In this document: positions 42,155 through 50,712 of the stretch, piece after piece | Position numbering within the stretch: position 1 is the stretch's first letter | Layout: each line of letters begins with the position of its first letter | NCBI GenBank assembly: GCA_002426795.1 | Contig: DINQ01000002.1 | Span: 1-64,000, forward strand | From: Bacteroidales bacterium UBA5536 | Lineage (GTDB): Bacteria > Bacteroidota > Bacteroidia > Bacteroidales > F082 | Length of the DNA stretch: 64,000 nucleotides | Direction of reading: 5' to 3' | Translations under genes and position numbers: made by a program | The notes under the pieces: model-generated | What the model was told of the DNA's origin: nothing | Databases searched by the model: none | The model's input: the letters and a program-made list of their open reading frames with translations, nothing else

Positions 42155-44140
42155 ATGGCACATAATCCGAAACATAAACAGTTGGTTTTTACCGTCAAAG
42201 ACAAATGCAGGGTGTGTTTTACCTGCGTGCGTGAATGTCCGGTAAAAGCTATTCGTATCATCAACGGTCAGGCCGAAGTGGTGAGCGAGCGTTGCATTGG
42301 ATGCGGCAACTGTGTCAAGGTGTGTCGCCAGGAAGCAAAAGTATATTTAGAGCAAATTTCTCAGGTTAGTGAATTGCTCCGTAGTGGGCAGCGAACAGTA
42401 GCATGTCTGGCACCGAGTTTTCCGGCTGAATTTACAGAGATAAGTGATTACAGGGTTTTGGTTGGAATGGTGAATACCCTTGGATTCGATCTTGTAACTG
42501 AAGTAGCCTTCGGTGCCGACATGGTTTCTGTTGCCTACAAAAATCTGTACCAAAAAAACACTGGAAAAGGGATTATATCCTCGGATTGCCCTGCCATTGT
42601 TTATTATGTTGAACACTACCTGCCCGAACTGGTCGACAACCTGGCACCCCTTGTTTCGCCCATGGTAGCCATGTCACGTTTTTTGAAAAAAAAGCATGGC
42701 GACGACATTCAGGTGGTGTTCATAGGGCCCTGCATTGCCAAGAAAGCCGAATCGGATGAGATTGATTACGCGTTGACATTTAACGAATTAAGAGATCTTT
42801 TCAGGATATACCAGGTGAAAGCGGCCAATGTAAAACCCCGCGATTTCGACAGACCATTTGCAGGAAAAGGCGCCATTTTTCCGGTAAGTCATGGTTTGCT
42901 GCAAAATATGGACATCGAGGCTGATATCACCAAAGGCGATGTGATTGTAGCCGAAGGGCGGGTGAATTTCAAAGATGCTTTAACGGAGTTTTCGCAAGGC
43001 GCTCTCAACGCCCGGCATCTTGAACTGCTATGCTGCGAAGGTTGTATCATGGGACCAGGAATGTCTGATGAAGGAAAGAAATACCTGCGCAGGTCGTGTA
43101 TTTCAAATTATGTGGCCAAAAAACTGGAACAATTCGACCAGCAAAGCTGGGAAGAGGACATGGAACTGGCGAAAACCGTTGATCTCACCAACAGTTTTAC
43201 CAAAATGGATCGCCGCACCAATATCCCTTCATCTGAAAATATTGCTGAGGTGCTGCGCAGCATGGGCAAAAACGAGCCCGGGGATTACCTAGATTGCGGT
43301 GCCTGCGGCTACGACACTTGTGTTGAGCATGCCATTGCTGTGGTGCAGGGGTTGGCCGAAAACGAAATGTGCCTCCCATATACAATCGAGAAATTACACC
43401 AATCAATCGACAAAATTCACCAGTCGAACAGCGAGCTCGAAAACGCACGTGAAGCCCTGAAGCAATCGGAGAAACTGGCTCATATGGGACAGCTTTCAGC
43501 AGGTATTGCGCACGAGCTCAATAATCCATTGGGTGTTATTACAATGTATAGCAATCTGCTGCTCGACGAAATCAAAGATGAAACCACCCGCAACGATCTT
43601 CAACTTATTGTTGACCAAACCGACCGTTGCCGGAAAATTGTGAGTGGGCTGCTCAATTTTGCCCGAAAAAACCAGGTAAGGTTAGTCCCCACGCAGCTTG
43701 AAAACTTTGTGCGACATAGCATTCAGTCTATCATCAGACCAGAAAATATCCAAATCCGGTTCACTGTCGATATGGAAGATCCATATGTATATCTCGACAA
43801 CGACCAAATGATGCAAGTGCTCACAAACCTCGAGAAAAATGCCGTGGAAGCCATGCCCGACGGAGGCGAGCTGTCCATTGCCCTCAGCGAACAAAGAGAG
43901 GATGTAGTGATTGCTATCAGCGACACTGGCACAGGCATTTCTGCCGAAAACATGGAAAAAGTATTCACGCCTTTTTTCACCACCAAAGAGGTGGGAAAAG
44001 GCACCGGACTGGGCCTTCCACTGTGCTACGGCATTGTGAAAATGCACCGCGGTAAAATAGAAGTGAGGTCAAATGATCAACCTGAAAAAGGGCCAACAGG
44101 AACCACTTTCACGATCAAAATTCCTCGCAACCCAGCTTAG
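42155..44140 (+). CDS. Fusion of ferredoxin, H-cluster-like domain, Fe-S domain and histidine kinase
   Basis: 661 residues, no membrane helix, so cytosolic. Order: 2[4Fe-4S] ferredoxin (18-57); an [FeFe]-hydrogenase-like domain (about 80-325) with all four cluster-ligand cysteines kept, Cys145 (SSDCP), Cys193 (GPCIAKK), Cys293 and Cys297 (CCEGC), but the proton-relay Cys replaced by Asp144 and Met by Gly191; an extra [4Fe-4S] motif (CGACGYDTC 381-389, Cys406); a coiled linker; and a complete kinase with His453 (GIAHELNNPLG), Asn562, and G boxes SDTGTGIS and GKGTGLGLP. This resembles sensory-type (HydS-like) hydrogenases joined to a kinase. It probably senses H2 or redox state and signals to the receivers encoded nearby. 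17 bp after hydA. Confidence 0.88.
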   Translation: MAHNPKHKQLVFTVKDKCRVCFTCVRECPVKAIRIINGQAEVVSERCIGCGNCVKVCRQEAKVYLEQISQVSELLRSGQRTVACLAPSFPAEFTEISDYRVLVGMVNTLGFDLVTEVAFGADMVSVAYKNLYQKNTGKGIISSDCPAIVYYVEHYLPELVDNLAPLVSPMVAMSRFLKKKHGDDIQVVFIGPCIAKKAESDEIDYALTFNELRDLFRIYQVKAANVKPRDFDRPFAGKGAIFPVSHGLLQNMDIEADITKGDVIVAEGRVNFKDALTEFSQGALNARHLELLCCEGCIMGPGMSDEGKKYLRRSCISNYVAKKLEQFDQQSWEEDMELAKTVDLTNSFTKMDRRTNIPSSENIAEVLRSMGKNEPGDYLDCGACGYDTCVEHAIAVVQGLAENEMCLPYTIEKLHQSIDKIHQSNSELENAREALKQSEKLAHMGQLSAGIAHELNNPLGVITMYSNLLLDEIKDETTRNDLQLIVDQTDRCRKIVSGLLNFARKNQVRLVPTQLENFVRHSIQSIIRPENIQIRFTVDMEDPYVYLDNDQMMQVLTNLEKNAVEAMPDGGELSIALSEQREDVVIAISDTGTGISAENMEKVFTPFFTTKEVGKGTGLGLPLCYGIVKMHRGKIEVRSNDQPEKGPTGTTFTIKIPRNPA

Positions 44141-44166
44141 AAAATCAAAAATTAACTGATAAAAAA

Positions 44167-44562
44167 ATGAGTAACGAAAAAAAATTGATTCTGATTGCCG
44201 ATGACGATGCAGATTACCTGTTTCAAATGGAAGCCATGGTAAAAAGTCTCGGGTTTAGGGTTAAAACCGCTGAAAGTCAAGCTGAAGCTGAAAAATTACT
44301 GGACGAAATCAAACCTGATCTGGCCATCTTCGATCTGATGATGGAGCAGGAAGACAGTGGCTTTATTCTTTCGTACAAGGCCAGGAAAAAACATCCTGAA
44401 ATGCCAATCATTATTGCTTCGGCTGCTACTGCCGAAACAGGTTTTACCTTTGATCTGTTTAGCGATACCGACCGCCATTGGATCAAGGCAGATCTATACC
44501 TTGAAAAAGGTATCCGAATTGATCAGCTTCACCGCGAAATTAACAAACTACTGCGCTTGTAA
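44167..44562 (+). CDS. Receiver-only response regulator
   Basis: 131 residues, a single receiver. Acidic cluster ADDDAD near the N-terminus, phospho-acceptor Asp in LAIFDLMM (about 57), Ser/Thr switch in IIIASAATAETG. The tail after strand 4 (FDLFSDTDRHWIKADLYLEKGI) differs from the canonical KP turn; the Lys may be in WIKAD or YLEKG. No output domain. It starts 26 bp after the fusion kinase, so it is the likeliest direct phospho-acceptor of that kinase. Confidence 0.85.
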   Translation: MSNEKKLILIADDDADYLFQMEAMVKSLGFRVKTAESQAEAEKLLDEIKPDLAIFDLMMEQEDSGFILSYKARKKHPEMPIIIASAATAETGFTFDLFSDTDRHWIKADLYLEKGIRIDQLHREINKLLRL

Positions 44563-44598
44563 AAGGGCTGGCTAAATCAAATTATACACTCAACTAAA

Positions 44599-45720
44599 AT
44601 GGCAAAACTGCACGTATTGGTCGTTGACGATGAACCGGGTATCAGATCCGGAATATGTAGAATCCTGTCGAACTACACCGTGGGTTATCCGTTTATGGAT
44701 GAGGATTTTGAATTCGACCTGGTAGAGGCCGAAACAGGTGAGAAAGCAGTCGAGATACTCGACAGCAGACCCATTGATGTGGTGCTGCTCGACAATAAAC
44801 TCCCCGGAATGGACGGGATTGAGGTGCTCGAATACATCACCAAAAAGCAGTTTGACCTGGCTGTGATGATGATTACGAGCTACGCCTCGCTCGATCTGGC
44901 CATCAAGGCAACGCGTTTTGGTGCGTATACCTTTATGCCCAAACCGTTTACGCCACAAGAGCTCAGGTCGACCATTGAAAATGTGACCAAGCACTTGTTT
45001 TTGAAACGGATGACCCGAAAAATGCAGGAAGAGGGCAAGCAGATTCGCTTCCAGTTTCTTTCGGTATTGTCACATGAGCTTAAGTCGCCACTCAACGCCG
45101 TCGAAGGCTACCTGAAAATGATGCAGGAAAAGCAATTTGGCGATAAAGTAGACGATTACGAAAGCATGATCGAAAGGTCGTTGATCCGACTCAAAGGAAT
45201 GCGCAACCTCATCATGGATTTGCTCGACCTCACCAAAATGGAATCGGGTAAGAAAGAGCGAAAATTGCGCGAAATCAACCTGAAAGATGTGGTGAAAATG
45301 GCCATGGACACCATGGAACCATACGCTATTCAACGCTCTGTCAAGATCAAACAGGTGGTTGAAGGCGATGTGCATTTACTGGCCGATCCTGATGAAATGG
45401 AGATTATTTTCAATAATTTGATCTCGAACGCGGTAAAATACAACCGAGAGGGCGGAAAAGTCAATGTAGAATTAATGGATCAAAAAGACCATATCGCGAT
45501 CAAGGTTTCCGATACCGGAATTGGCATGAGCGAAGAGGATTTGGGTAAAATTTTTCAGGATTTTGTGCGCATCAAAAACAGCAAAACCAAAGAAATTACC
45601 GGTAGCGGACTGGGTTTGTCTATCACCAAAAAAATGATTGAGCAATACAATGGTACTATCAATGTTGAAAGTGAACCCGACAAGGGAACCACTTTCATCA
45701 TAACTTTGCCCCGACTTTAA
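44599..45720 (+). CDS. Receiver-histidine kinase (REC-HisKA-HATPase)
   Basis: 373 residues, soluble. An N-terminal receiver (about 1-130; VVDDEPG, phospho-acceptor in VVLLDNKLPGMDG, switch Lys in FMPKPF) feeds a HisKA dimerisation domain with phospho-acceptor His in SVLSHELKSPLNAVEGY (about 160) and an HATPase with NNLISNAVKYN, SDTGIGMS and GSGLGLSI. The reversed order, receiver before kinase, means its activity is set by phosphorylation rather than by its own sensor. With the H-cluster kinase and the two lone receivers it completes a local phosphorelay. 19 bp ahead of hydG. Confidence 0.88.
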   Translation: MAKLHVLVVDDEPGIRSGICRILSNYTVGYPFMDEDFEFDLVEAETGEKAVEILDSRPIDVVLLDNKLPGMDGIEVLEYITKKQFDLAVMMITSYASLDLAIKATRFGAYTFMPKPFTPQELRSTIENVTKHLFLKRMTRKMQEEGKQIRFQFLSVLSHELKSPLNAVEGYLKMMQEKQFGDKVDDYESMIERSLIRLKGMRNLIMDLLDLTKMESGKKERKLREINLKDVVKMAMDTMEPYAIQRSVKIKQVVEGDVHLLADPDEMEIIFNNLISNAVKYNREGGKVNVELMDQKDHIAIKVSDTGIGMSEEDLGKIFQDFVRIKNSKTKEITGSGLGLSITKKMIEQYNGTINVESEPDKGTTFIITLPRL

Positions 45721-45739
45721 TTAACAAACAAATACTAAA

Positions 45740-47167
45740 GTGAAATTTTCACCCCAAACATACCGTATTCCTGACGTCTCGATGCAACCTTTTTTGGATG
45801 ATGACGAGATATGGGAGATCCTGAATAAGGCAGAAGTAAACATTGACCTGGTAAAAGCAATTGTAGATAAGTCACTGAATAAACAGCGATTGAGCCTGGC
45901 CGAAACAGCTGTTTTACTTAAAGCGGAGACCCCCGAAATGATTGAATTGATCAAGCAGGGTGCCCGTGAACTGAAAGAGAGAGTTTATGGCAAGCGCATT
46001 GTTCTTTTTGCTCCGCTTTATGTGGGCAACTATTGCAGCAACAACTGCCGCTATTGTGGCTTCAAGGCATCGAATAAAAATGCTTTGCGCAAAACACTGA
46101 CCAAAAATGAATTGATCGAGAACGTCAAGGCACTCGAAGAGCATGGACAAAAGCGATTGATATTGGTTTTTGGCGAGCACAAGGCCTATTCGGCAGAGTT
46201 TATTGCAGATACGGTGCGCACCGTTTATGAGGTGAAGAAAAACAACGGCGAAATCCGACGGGTAAATATCAATGCTGCGCCCTTCGATATTGAAGGTTTC
46301 CGCACGATTCATGCCTCCGGAATTGGTACTTACCAGGTTTTTCAGGAAACCTATCATCACCCAACTTACGAGATTGTGCATCCATCGGGTAAAAAAGCAG
46401 ATTACGACTACCGCCTCACCGCCCTCGACCGCGCCATGGAAGCAGGCATCGACGATGTGGGTATAGGTGCATTATTTGGCCTTTACGACTGGCGTTTCGA
46501 AATGCTTTCGCTGCTGCGTCATGTAAACCACCTCGAGGCATGTTACAATGTTGGCCCGCATACCATTTCGTTTCCGCGCATCCAGGATGCGTCAGAGTAT
46601 GACCTGGACACAAAATATTTTGTAACAGATGCTGAATTTACGCGGTTGGTAGCGATTTTGCGTCTGGCGGTTCCTTATACTGGACTTATCCTCACTGCGC
46701 GTGAATCAGAAAAAATCAGAAAAGAAGTACTGGCGTTTGGATGCTCTCAGATTGATGCAGGTACCAAACTCGAAATTGGGGCTTATGCCGAAAACCCGCA
46801 TATCGATCAAAACCTGAACAAGGAACAGTTCAAAATCAACGATGACCGCACGCTCAACCAGGTGATAGATGAGCTGCTCGATAGCGATTATCTGCCTTCA
46901 TTCTGTACAGCCTGTTACCGAAAAGGACGTACAGGTCAGCATTTTATGGAATTCAGCGTTCCGGGTTTCATCAAGAAATTTTGCACACCCAACGCTATGC
47001 TTACCCTGGCTGAATATATCATGGATTATGCCACACCTGAAACAGCCGAAAAAGGCTGGCGGGTGATAGACCGCAACATGAACCAACTGGGCGATGAGCA
47101 ATATGTGACGGAAGTGCAAAGCCGTATCGAGCGCATCAAACAAGGCGAACGCGACCTCTATTTCTAA
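45740..47167 (+). CDS. hydG: [FeFe] hydrogenase maturase HydG (radical SAM tyrosine lyase)
   Basis: 475 residues from a GTG start. The radical SAM cluster motif is Cys99, Cys103, Cys106 (YCSNNCRYCGF), and the second cluster that binds the dangler iron is at Cys389, Cys392 and Cys415 (CX2CX22C), which separates HydG from the related ThiH. It cleaves tyrosine to supply the CO and CN- ligands of the H-cluster as an Fe(CO)2(CN)Cys unit. First of three adjacent maturase genes. Confidence 0.96.
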   Translation: MKFSPQTYRIPDVSMQPFLDDDEIWEILNKAEVNIDLVKAIVDKSLNKQRLSLAETAVLLKAETPEMIELIKQGARELKERVYGKRIVLFAPLYVGNYCSNNCRYCGFKASNKNALRKTLTKNELIENVKALEEHGQKRLILVFGEHKAYSAEFIADTVRTVYEVKKNNGEIRRVNINAAPFDIEGFRTIHASGIGTYQVFQETYHHPTYEIVHPSGKKADYDYRLTALDRAMEAGIDDVGIGALFGLYDWRFEMLSLLRHVNHLEACYNVGPHTISFPRIQDASEYDLDTKYFVTDAEFTRLVAILRLAVPYTGLILTARESEKIRKEVLAFGCSQIDAGTKLEIGAYAENPHIDQNLNKEQFKINDDRTLNQVIDELLDSDYLPSFCTACYRKGRTGQHFMEFSVPGFIKKFCTPNAMLTLAEYIMDYATPETAEKGWRVIDRNMNQLGDEQYVTEVQSRIERIKQGERDLYF

Positions 47168-47183
47168 AAACAAACTACTACAC

Positions 47184-48395
47184 ATGAGCAAAGGAAGAGA
47201 CCTCAAACCACATATTGGTATTTTCGGCAGACGAAACAACGGCAAGAGTTCGATCATCAATCTGATGACCAGACAACAAGTGGCCATTGTTTCTGACCAG
47301 CCGGGAACCACCACCGACCCTGTAAAGAAATCGATCGAAATATTCGGTATCGGACCTGCAATCATTGTTGATACGGCCGGAATTGACGATACAGGAGAAC
47401 TCGGCGAAAAAAGGGTGAGCAAAACCTACGATGCTATCAAAACCATTGATTGCGCCATCATGGTGATTGCTGCCAATGAGTTTGGTTTTTATGAAAAGGA
47501 ACTCATCAAACAGTTTAAGGAATATAACATCCCCTACCTGATCGTTCACAACAAGAGCGATTTGCAGTCGCTCGATTCGCTTACGCTGGAAAAAATCACA
47601 GAATTTAGTAAAGTGCCGGTGATTGACTTCAATACGCTTGACGATCAACTGCTCGACACCCTGATTGAGGCTCTCAAGAAGACCATTCCCGAAACAACCT
47701 ACCAAAAACCATCCTTGCTGGGCGGTATTGTTGAACCCGATGGCGTGGTGTTGCTGGTAACTCCCATCGACTCCGAAGCACCCGATGGTCGTATGATTTT
47801 ACCCCAGGTAATGGCTATTCGCGATGTGCTTGACAACGACTGCATTTGTGTGGTTCTTAAAGAAACCCACCTTAAACAGTATTTCGAACAAAATATGCCT
47901 CGTCCGCAGCTTGTTGTGACAGACAGTCAGGCATTTGCATTCGTTAACAGTATAGTGCCCAAAGATGTTCCGCTTACAAGTTTCAGCATCGTTTTTGCAC
48001 GGATGCGTGGCGATTTTCAACAATATATCAAAGGAACACCTGCCATTTCTCAGCTACAGGATGGTGACCGGGTGCTTATTCTGGAATCTTGCTCGCACCA
48101 GATCAGCTGCGAGGATATTGGACGGATGAAATTACCCAAATGGATACGTGAATTCACAAAAAAGGATTTGCATTTCGACGTAGTAGCCGGCTTGTCGGAG
48201 ATTGACAATATGAGGAATTACAAACTTGTGATTCAATGCGGAGGATGTGTTGTTACACACAAACAGTTGATCAACAGGTTGAAACTGGCAATTGATGCCG
48301 ATATTCCTGTTTCAAATTATGGTATGACCATCGCCTGGGTGAATGGAATTTTTGACCGTGTGATTGAGCCATTCAGAAAAACCTTAGTGCATTGA
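47184..48395 (+). CDS. hydF: [FeFe] hydrogenase maturase HydF (GTPase scaffold)
   Basis: 403 residues. GTPase motifs: P-loop GRRNNGKSS (15-23), DTAG (63-66), NKSD (123-126). The Fe-S domain has Cys303-Ser-His305 and Cys352-Gly-Gly-Cys355; in most HydF proteins the second motif is HCxxC, but here the preceding residue is Gln351. HydF assembles the 2Fe subcluster precursor from HydE and HydG products and delivers it to HydA. 16 bp after hydG; its stop TGA shares its last base with the hydE ATG (TGATG). Confidence 0.95.
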   Translation: MSKGRDLKPHIGIFGRRNNGKSSIINLMTRQQVAIVSDQPGTTTDPVKKSIEIFGIGPAIIVDTAGIDDTGELGEKRVSKTYDAIKTIDCAIMVIAANEFGFYEKELIKQFKEYNIPYLIVHNKSDLQSLDSLTLEKITEFSKVPVIDFNTLDDQLLDTLIEALKKTIPETTYQKPSLLGGIVEPDGVVLLVTPIDSEAPDGRMILPQVMAIRDVLDNDCICVVLKETHLKQYFEQNMPRPQLVVTDSQAFAFVNSIVPKDVPLTSFSIVFARMRGDFQQYIKGTPAISQLQDGDRVLILESCSHQISCEDIGRMKLPKWIREFTKKDLHFDVVAGLSEIDNMRNYKLVIQCGGCVVTHKQLINRLKLAIDADIPVSNYGMTIAWVNGIFDRVIEPFRKTLVH

Positions 48396-49474
48396 TGGTA
48401 ACAGACCTACTGAATAAAACCGAATTTACCAAAGACGACTTGATTGCCCTTCTGGATGTTTCTGCTACAGATATGCAAAAGGTACTCGAGCGTGCACTTC
48501 AGGTAAAGACTATCCATGTGGGCCGGAAAGTTTATCTGCGTGGACTTATTGAGCTTTCGAACAAATGTGGCAAAAACTGCTATTATTGTGGCATACGAGC
48601 CGGAAACGCAAAAGTACATCGGTATACGCTTACAAGGGAGGAGGTGCTCGATGCGGCCCAATTTGCCTGGAAAAACGGCTTTGGATCGCTGGTGATTCAG
48701 AGTGGAGAGCTAACTAACAGCACCTTTGCCGATTTAATTGAAGACCTGTTGCGCAGCATCCACAAGCTGACAAAACACGAATTATCGATCACATTATCTT
48801 GTGGCGAACAACCCAAAAAAGTTTATCAACGCTGGCGTGCAGCTGGTGCTCATCGCTATTTGCTAAGAGTCGAAACTACAAACCAACAGCTTTATTATCA
48901 AATACATCCACAGGATCATCTGCATGCTTATGAAAACCGTTTGCAGGCCTTGGCTGATTTACGCGAAGCAGGTTTTCAGGTTGGCACTGGCGTCATGATT
49001 GGTTTGCCAGGTCAAACTTCAGCTGATCTTGCTGATGATTTGTTGTTTTTTAAGTCGCTCGACGTGGACATGGTAGGTATGGGACCCTATGTAGAGCATG
49101 CTGATACGCCACTGTTCGAAAAAGCCGATCAGTTGTGGCCTCTCGAAGAAAGGTTTAAGAAAAGCCTGCTTATGATTGCTTTGTTGCGGTTGATGATGCC
49201 CGATATCAACATTGCAGCTTCAACAGCCCTGGAAACGGCAGATCAGATGGGCCGACAAAGGGGATTACTGGCCGGGGCCAATGTGGTGATGCCAAACCTA
49301 ACGCCTGTTATTAACAGAATTGATTATCAGCTCTATAATAACAAGCCAAATCTCGATAAAGATCCCTATCTCAGCACTGACAGCCTTAAACATTCCATCG
49401 AGGCCATTGGCGAAGTAATTGGTTACCATGAACCAGGAAATTCTTTTCATTACCTGAAACGTACCAATCGCTGA
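48395..49474 (+). CDS. hydE: [FeFe] hydrogenase maturase HydE (radical SAM)
   Basis: 359 residues from ATG 48395, which overlaps the hydF stop by one base; a TTG one codon earlier is possible. The radical SAM motif is Cys58, Cys62, Cys65 (NKCGKNCYYCGI). Downstream blocks SLVIQSGELT, LSCGEQP, LRVETTN and VGTGVMIGLPGQT match HydE. It acts on the HydG-derived iron-cysteine complex in building the bridging dithiomethylamine unit. Last gene of the hydrogenase block. Confidence 0.95.
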   Translation: MVTDLLNKTEFTKDDLIALLDVSATDMQKVLERALQVKTIHVGRKVYLRGLIELSNKCGKNCYYCGIRAGNAKVHRYTLTREEVLDAAQFAWKNGFGSLVIQSGELTNSTFADLIEDLLRSIHKLTKHELSITLSCGEQPKKVYQRWRAAGAHRYLLRVETTNQQLYYQIHPQDHLHAYENRLQALADLREAGFQVGTGVMIGLPGQTSADLADDLLFFKSLDVDMVGMGPYVEHADTPLFEKADQLWPLEERFKKSLLMIALLRLMMPDINIAASTALETADQMGRQRGLLAGANVVMPNLTPVINRIDYQLYNNKPNLDKDPYLSTDSLKHSIEAIGEVIGYHEPGNSFHYLKRTNR

Positions 49475-49516
49475 GCATCATTTTGTTAACAAAGCCGATT
49501 TTTCGCCCGTTTAGCT

Positions 49517-49524
49517 TATTTTTG
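49517..49524 (+). promoter_or_regulatory. Probable -7 element of the NTF2-like gene
   Basis: TATTTTTG matches TAnnTTTG, 17 nt before the ATG. It marks the end of the hydrogenase transcript. Confidence 0.45.
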
Positions 49525-49541
49525 GCCAAAACAATGCGAAT

Positions 49542-49985
49542 ATGAAAACAAAATGGAATTATTTTCTTCTCACTGTCTTTGGATTTCTTTTGCTAGGCAA
49601 TTCATTGCTGGCTCAGCAGAATGAGTCATCGCTCCTGAAAAAGCTCTGTGCATCCAAGTTTGAATGGCTTATCGATAAGCAAACGGATTCACTAAGTCAA
49701 TTGCTCGACAACCGCCTGTTGTATATTCATTCAAATGGTTTAATAGAATCGAAAGATGATGTCATTGAGCATATTGTGTCAGGAAAACTGGTTTACCTCG
49801 ATGTTGAGCTGGGTGAATTAACTGTTCGACTTGCCGAATCTACAGGGCTTGTAACGGGCACAGGTGTTTTTCATGGGAAAATCGATGGAAAGGAGTTTAC
49901 CGCAAAACTCTTGTTTACAGAAGTTTATATCAGGGAGCATCAACATTGGAAACTCATCTCGCGCCACGCGAATAAAATGCCCTGA
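49542..49985 (+). CDS. Secreted NTF2-like (DUF4440-type) protein
   Basis: 147 residues. A signal peptide (YFLLTVFGFLLLGNSLLAQ) directs export. The mature part has the NTF2-like pattern: an N-terminal helix, DSLSQLLDNRLLYIHSNGLIESKDDVIEHI, and a C-terminal sheet ending HWKLISRHANKMP. Members of this fold are often small-ligand binders or have no known activity. It stands alone with its own promoter, so a link with hydE is not implied. Confidence 0.75.
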   Translation: MKTKWNYFLLTVFGFLLLGNSLLAQQNESSLLKKLCASKFEWLIDKQTDSLSQLLDNRLLYIHSNGLIESKDDVIEHIVSGKLVYLDVELGELTVRLAESTGLVTGTGVFHGKIDGKEFTAKLLFTEVYIREHQHWKLISRHANKMP

Positions 49986-50023
49986 GTAATTTGTAAACAG
50001 AGGCTTATCCTTCATCTTTTTGC

Positions 50024-50054
50024 TTGATATTGGCTCATACATACAGTAACTTTG
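50024..50054 (+). promoter_or_regulatory. Promoter of sodB
   Basis: TTG at 50024-50026, 20-nt spacer, TAACTTTG at 50047-50054. Confidence 0.6.
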
Positions 50055-50082
50055 CCTGTATTACCAATTAAAACAAATAGTC

Positions 50083-50673
50083 ATGTCATTTGCCTTGCCT
50101 CAACTTCCTTATGCGCTGGACGCATTGGAACCTTTTATTTCTAAAGAAACCCTTGAATACCACTACGGTAAGCATCATGCAACCTATGTGAATAACCTCA
50201 ATAAGCTTATCCCTGGATCAGCTTTTGAAGGAGCCAGCCTCGAAAAAATCATTCAGATGGCCGACGGAGGCATTTTTAACAATGGTGCACAGGTATGGAA
50301 TCATACGTTTTATTGGAATTGCTTGTCGCCCAAGGGCGGAGGCGAAGCGTACGGTAAGCTGGCAGAGGCTATTAACAGAGATTTTGGTGACTTTGAGACT
50401 TTCAGGGAAAAATTCAGCATGGCTGCAGCCTCATTGTTTGGTGCCGGTTGGGCCTGGCTTGTTGCTGATACAAGTGGAAAACTCTCGATAGTTCAGGAGA
50501 GCAATGCAGGTAATCCCCTGCGAAACGGTTTGCAACCCATTCTCACATGCGATGTGTGGGAGCATGCATATTACATTGATAAACGCAACCGCAGGCCAGC
50601 CTACATCGATGATTTTTGGAAAATTGTTAACTGGGAAACGGCAGAAAATCAGTATAATTCCAGACCAAAATAA
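50083..50673 (+). CDS. sodB: Iron superoxide dismutase
   Basis: 196 residues, no signal peptide. Metal ligands are His27, His74, Asp157 and His161 (DVWEHAYY). The second-shell Gln lies at position 70 (NNGAQVWNHTFYW), the arrangement of iron enzymes; manganese enzymes supply it from the C-terminal half. It converts superoxide to peroxide and oxygen in the cytoplasm, useful to an anaerobe exposed to air with an oxygen-labile hydrogenase. Own promoter and terminator. Confidence 0.94.
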   Translation: MSFALPQLPYALDALEPFISKETLEYHYGKHHATYVNNLNKLIPGSAFEGASLEKIIQMADGGIFNNGAQVWNHTFYWNCLSPKGGGEAYGKLAEAINRDFGDFETFREKFSMAAASLFGAGWAWLVADTSGKLSIVQESNAGNPLRNGLQPILTCDVWEHAYYIDKRNRRPAYIDDFWKIVNWETAENQYNSRPK

Positions 50674-50683
50674 ACTCAATAAA

Positions 50684-50707
50684 AAAAGCAGCGGAAACGC
50701 TGCTTTT
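50684..50707. terminator. Bidirectional terminator between sodB and glmS
   Basis: Perfect 10-bp stem aaaagcagcg (50684-50693) with cgctgctttt (50698-50707), GAAA tetraloop. A/T runs on both sides serve both convergent genes. Confidence 0.85.
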
Positions 50708-50712
50708 ATGTT

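Noticed and set aside
42155..44140. Second catalytic hydrogenase
   Set aside because: The H-cluster ligands are present, but the proton-relay Cys is missing and a complete histidine kinase is attached, so a sensory role is likelier than bulk H2 turnover.
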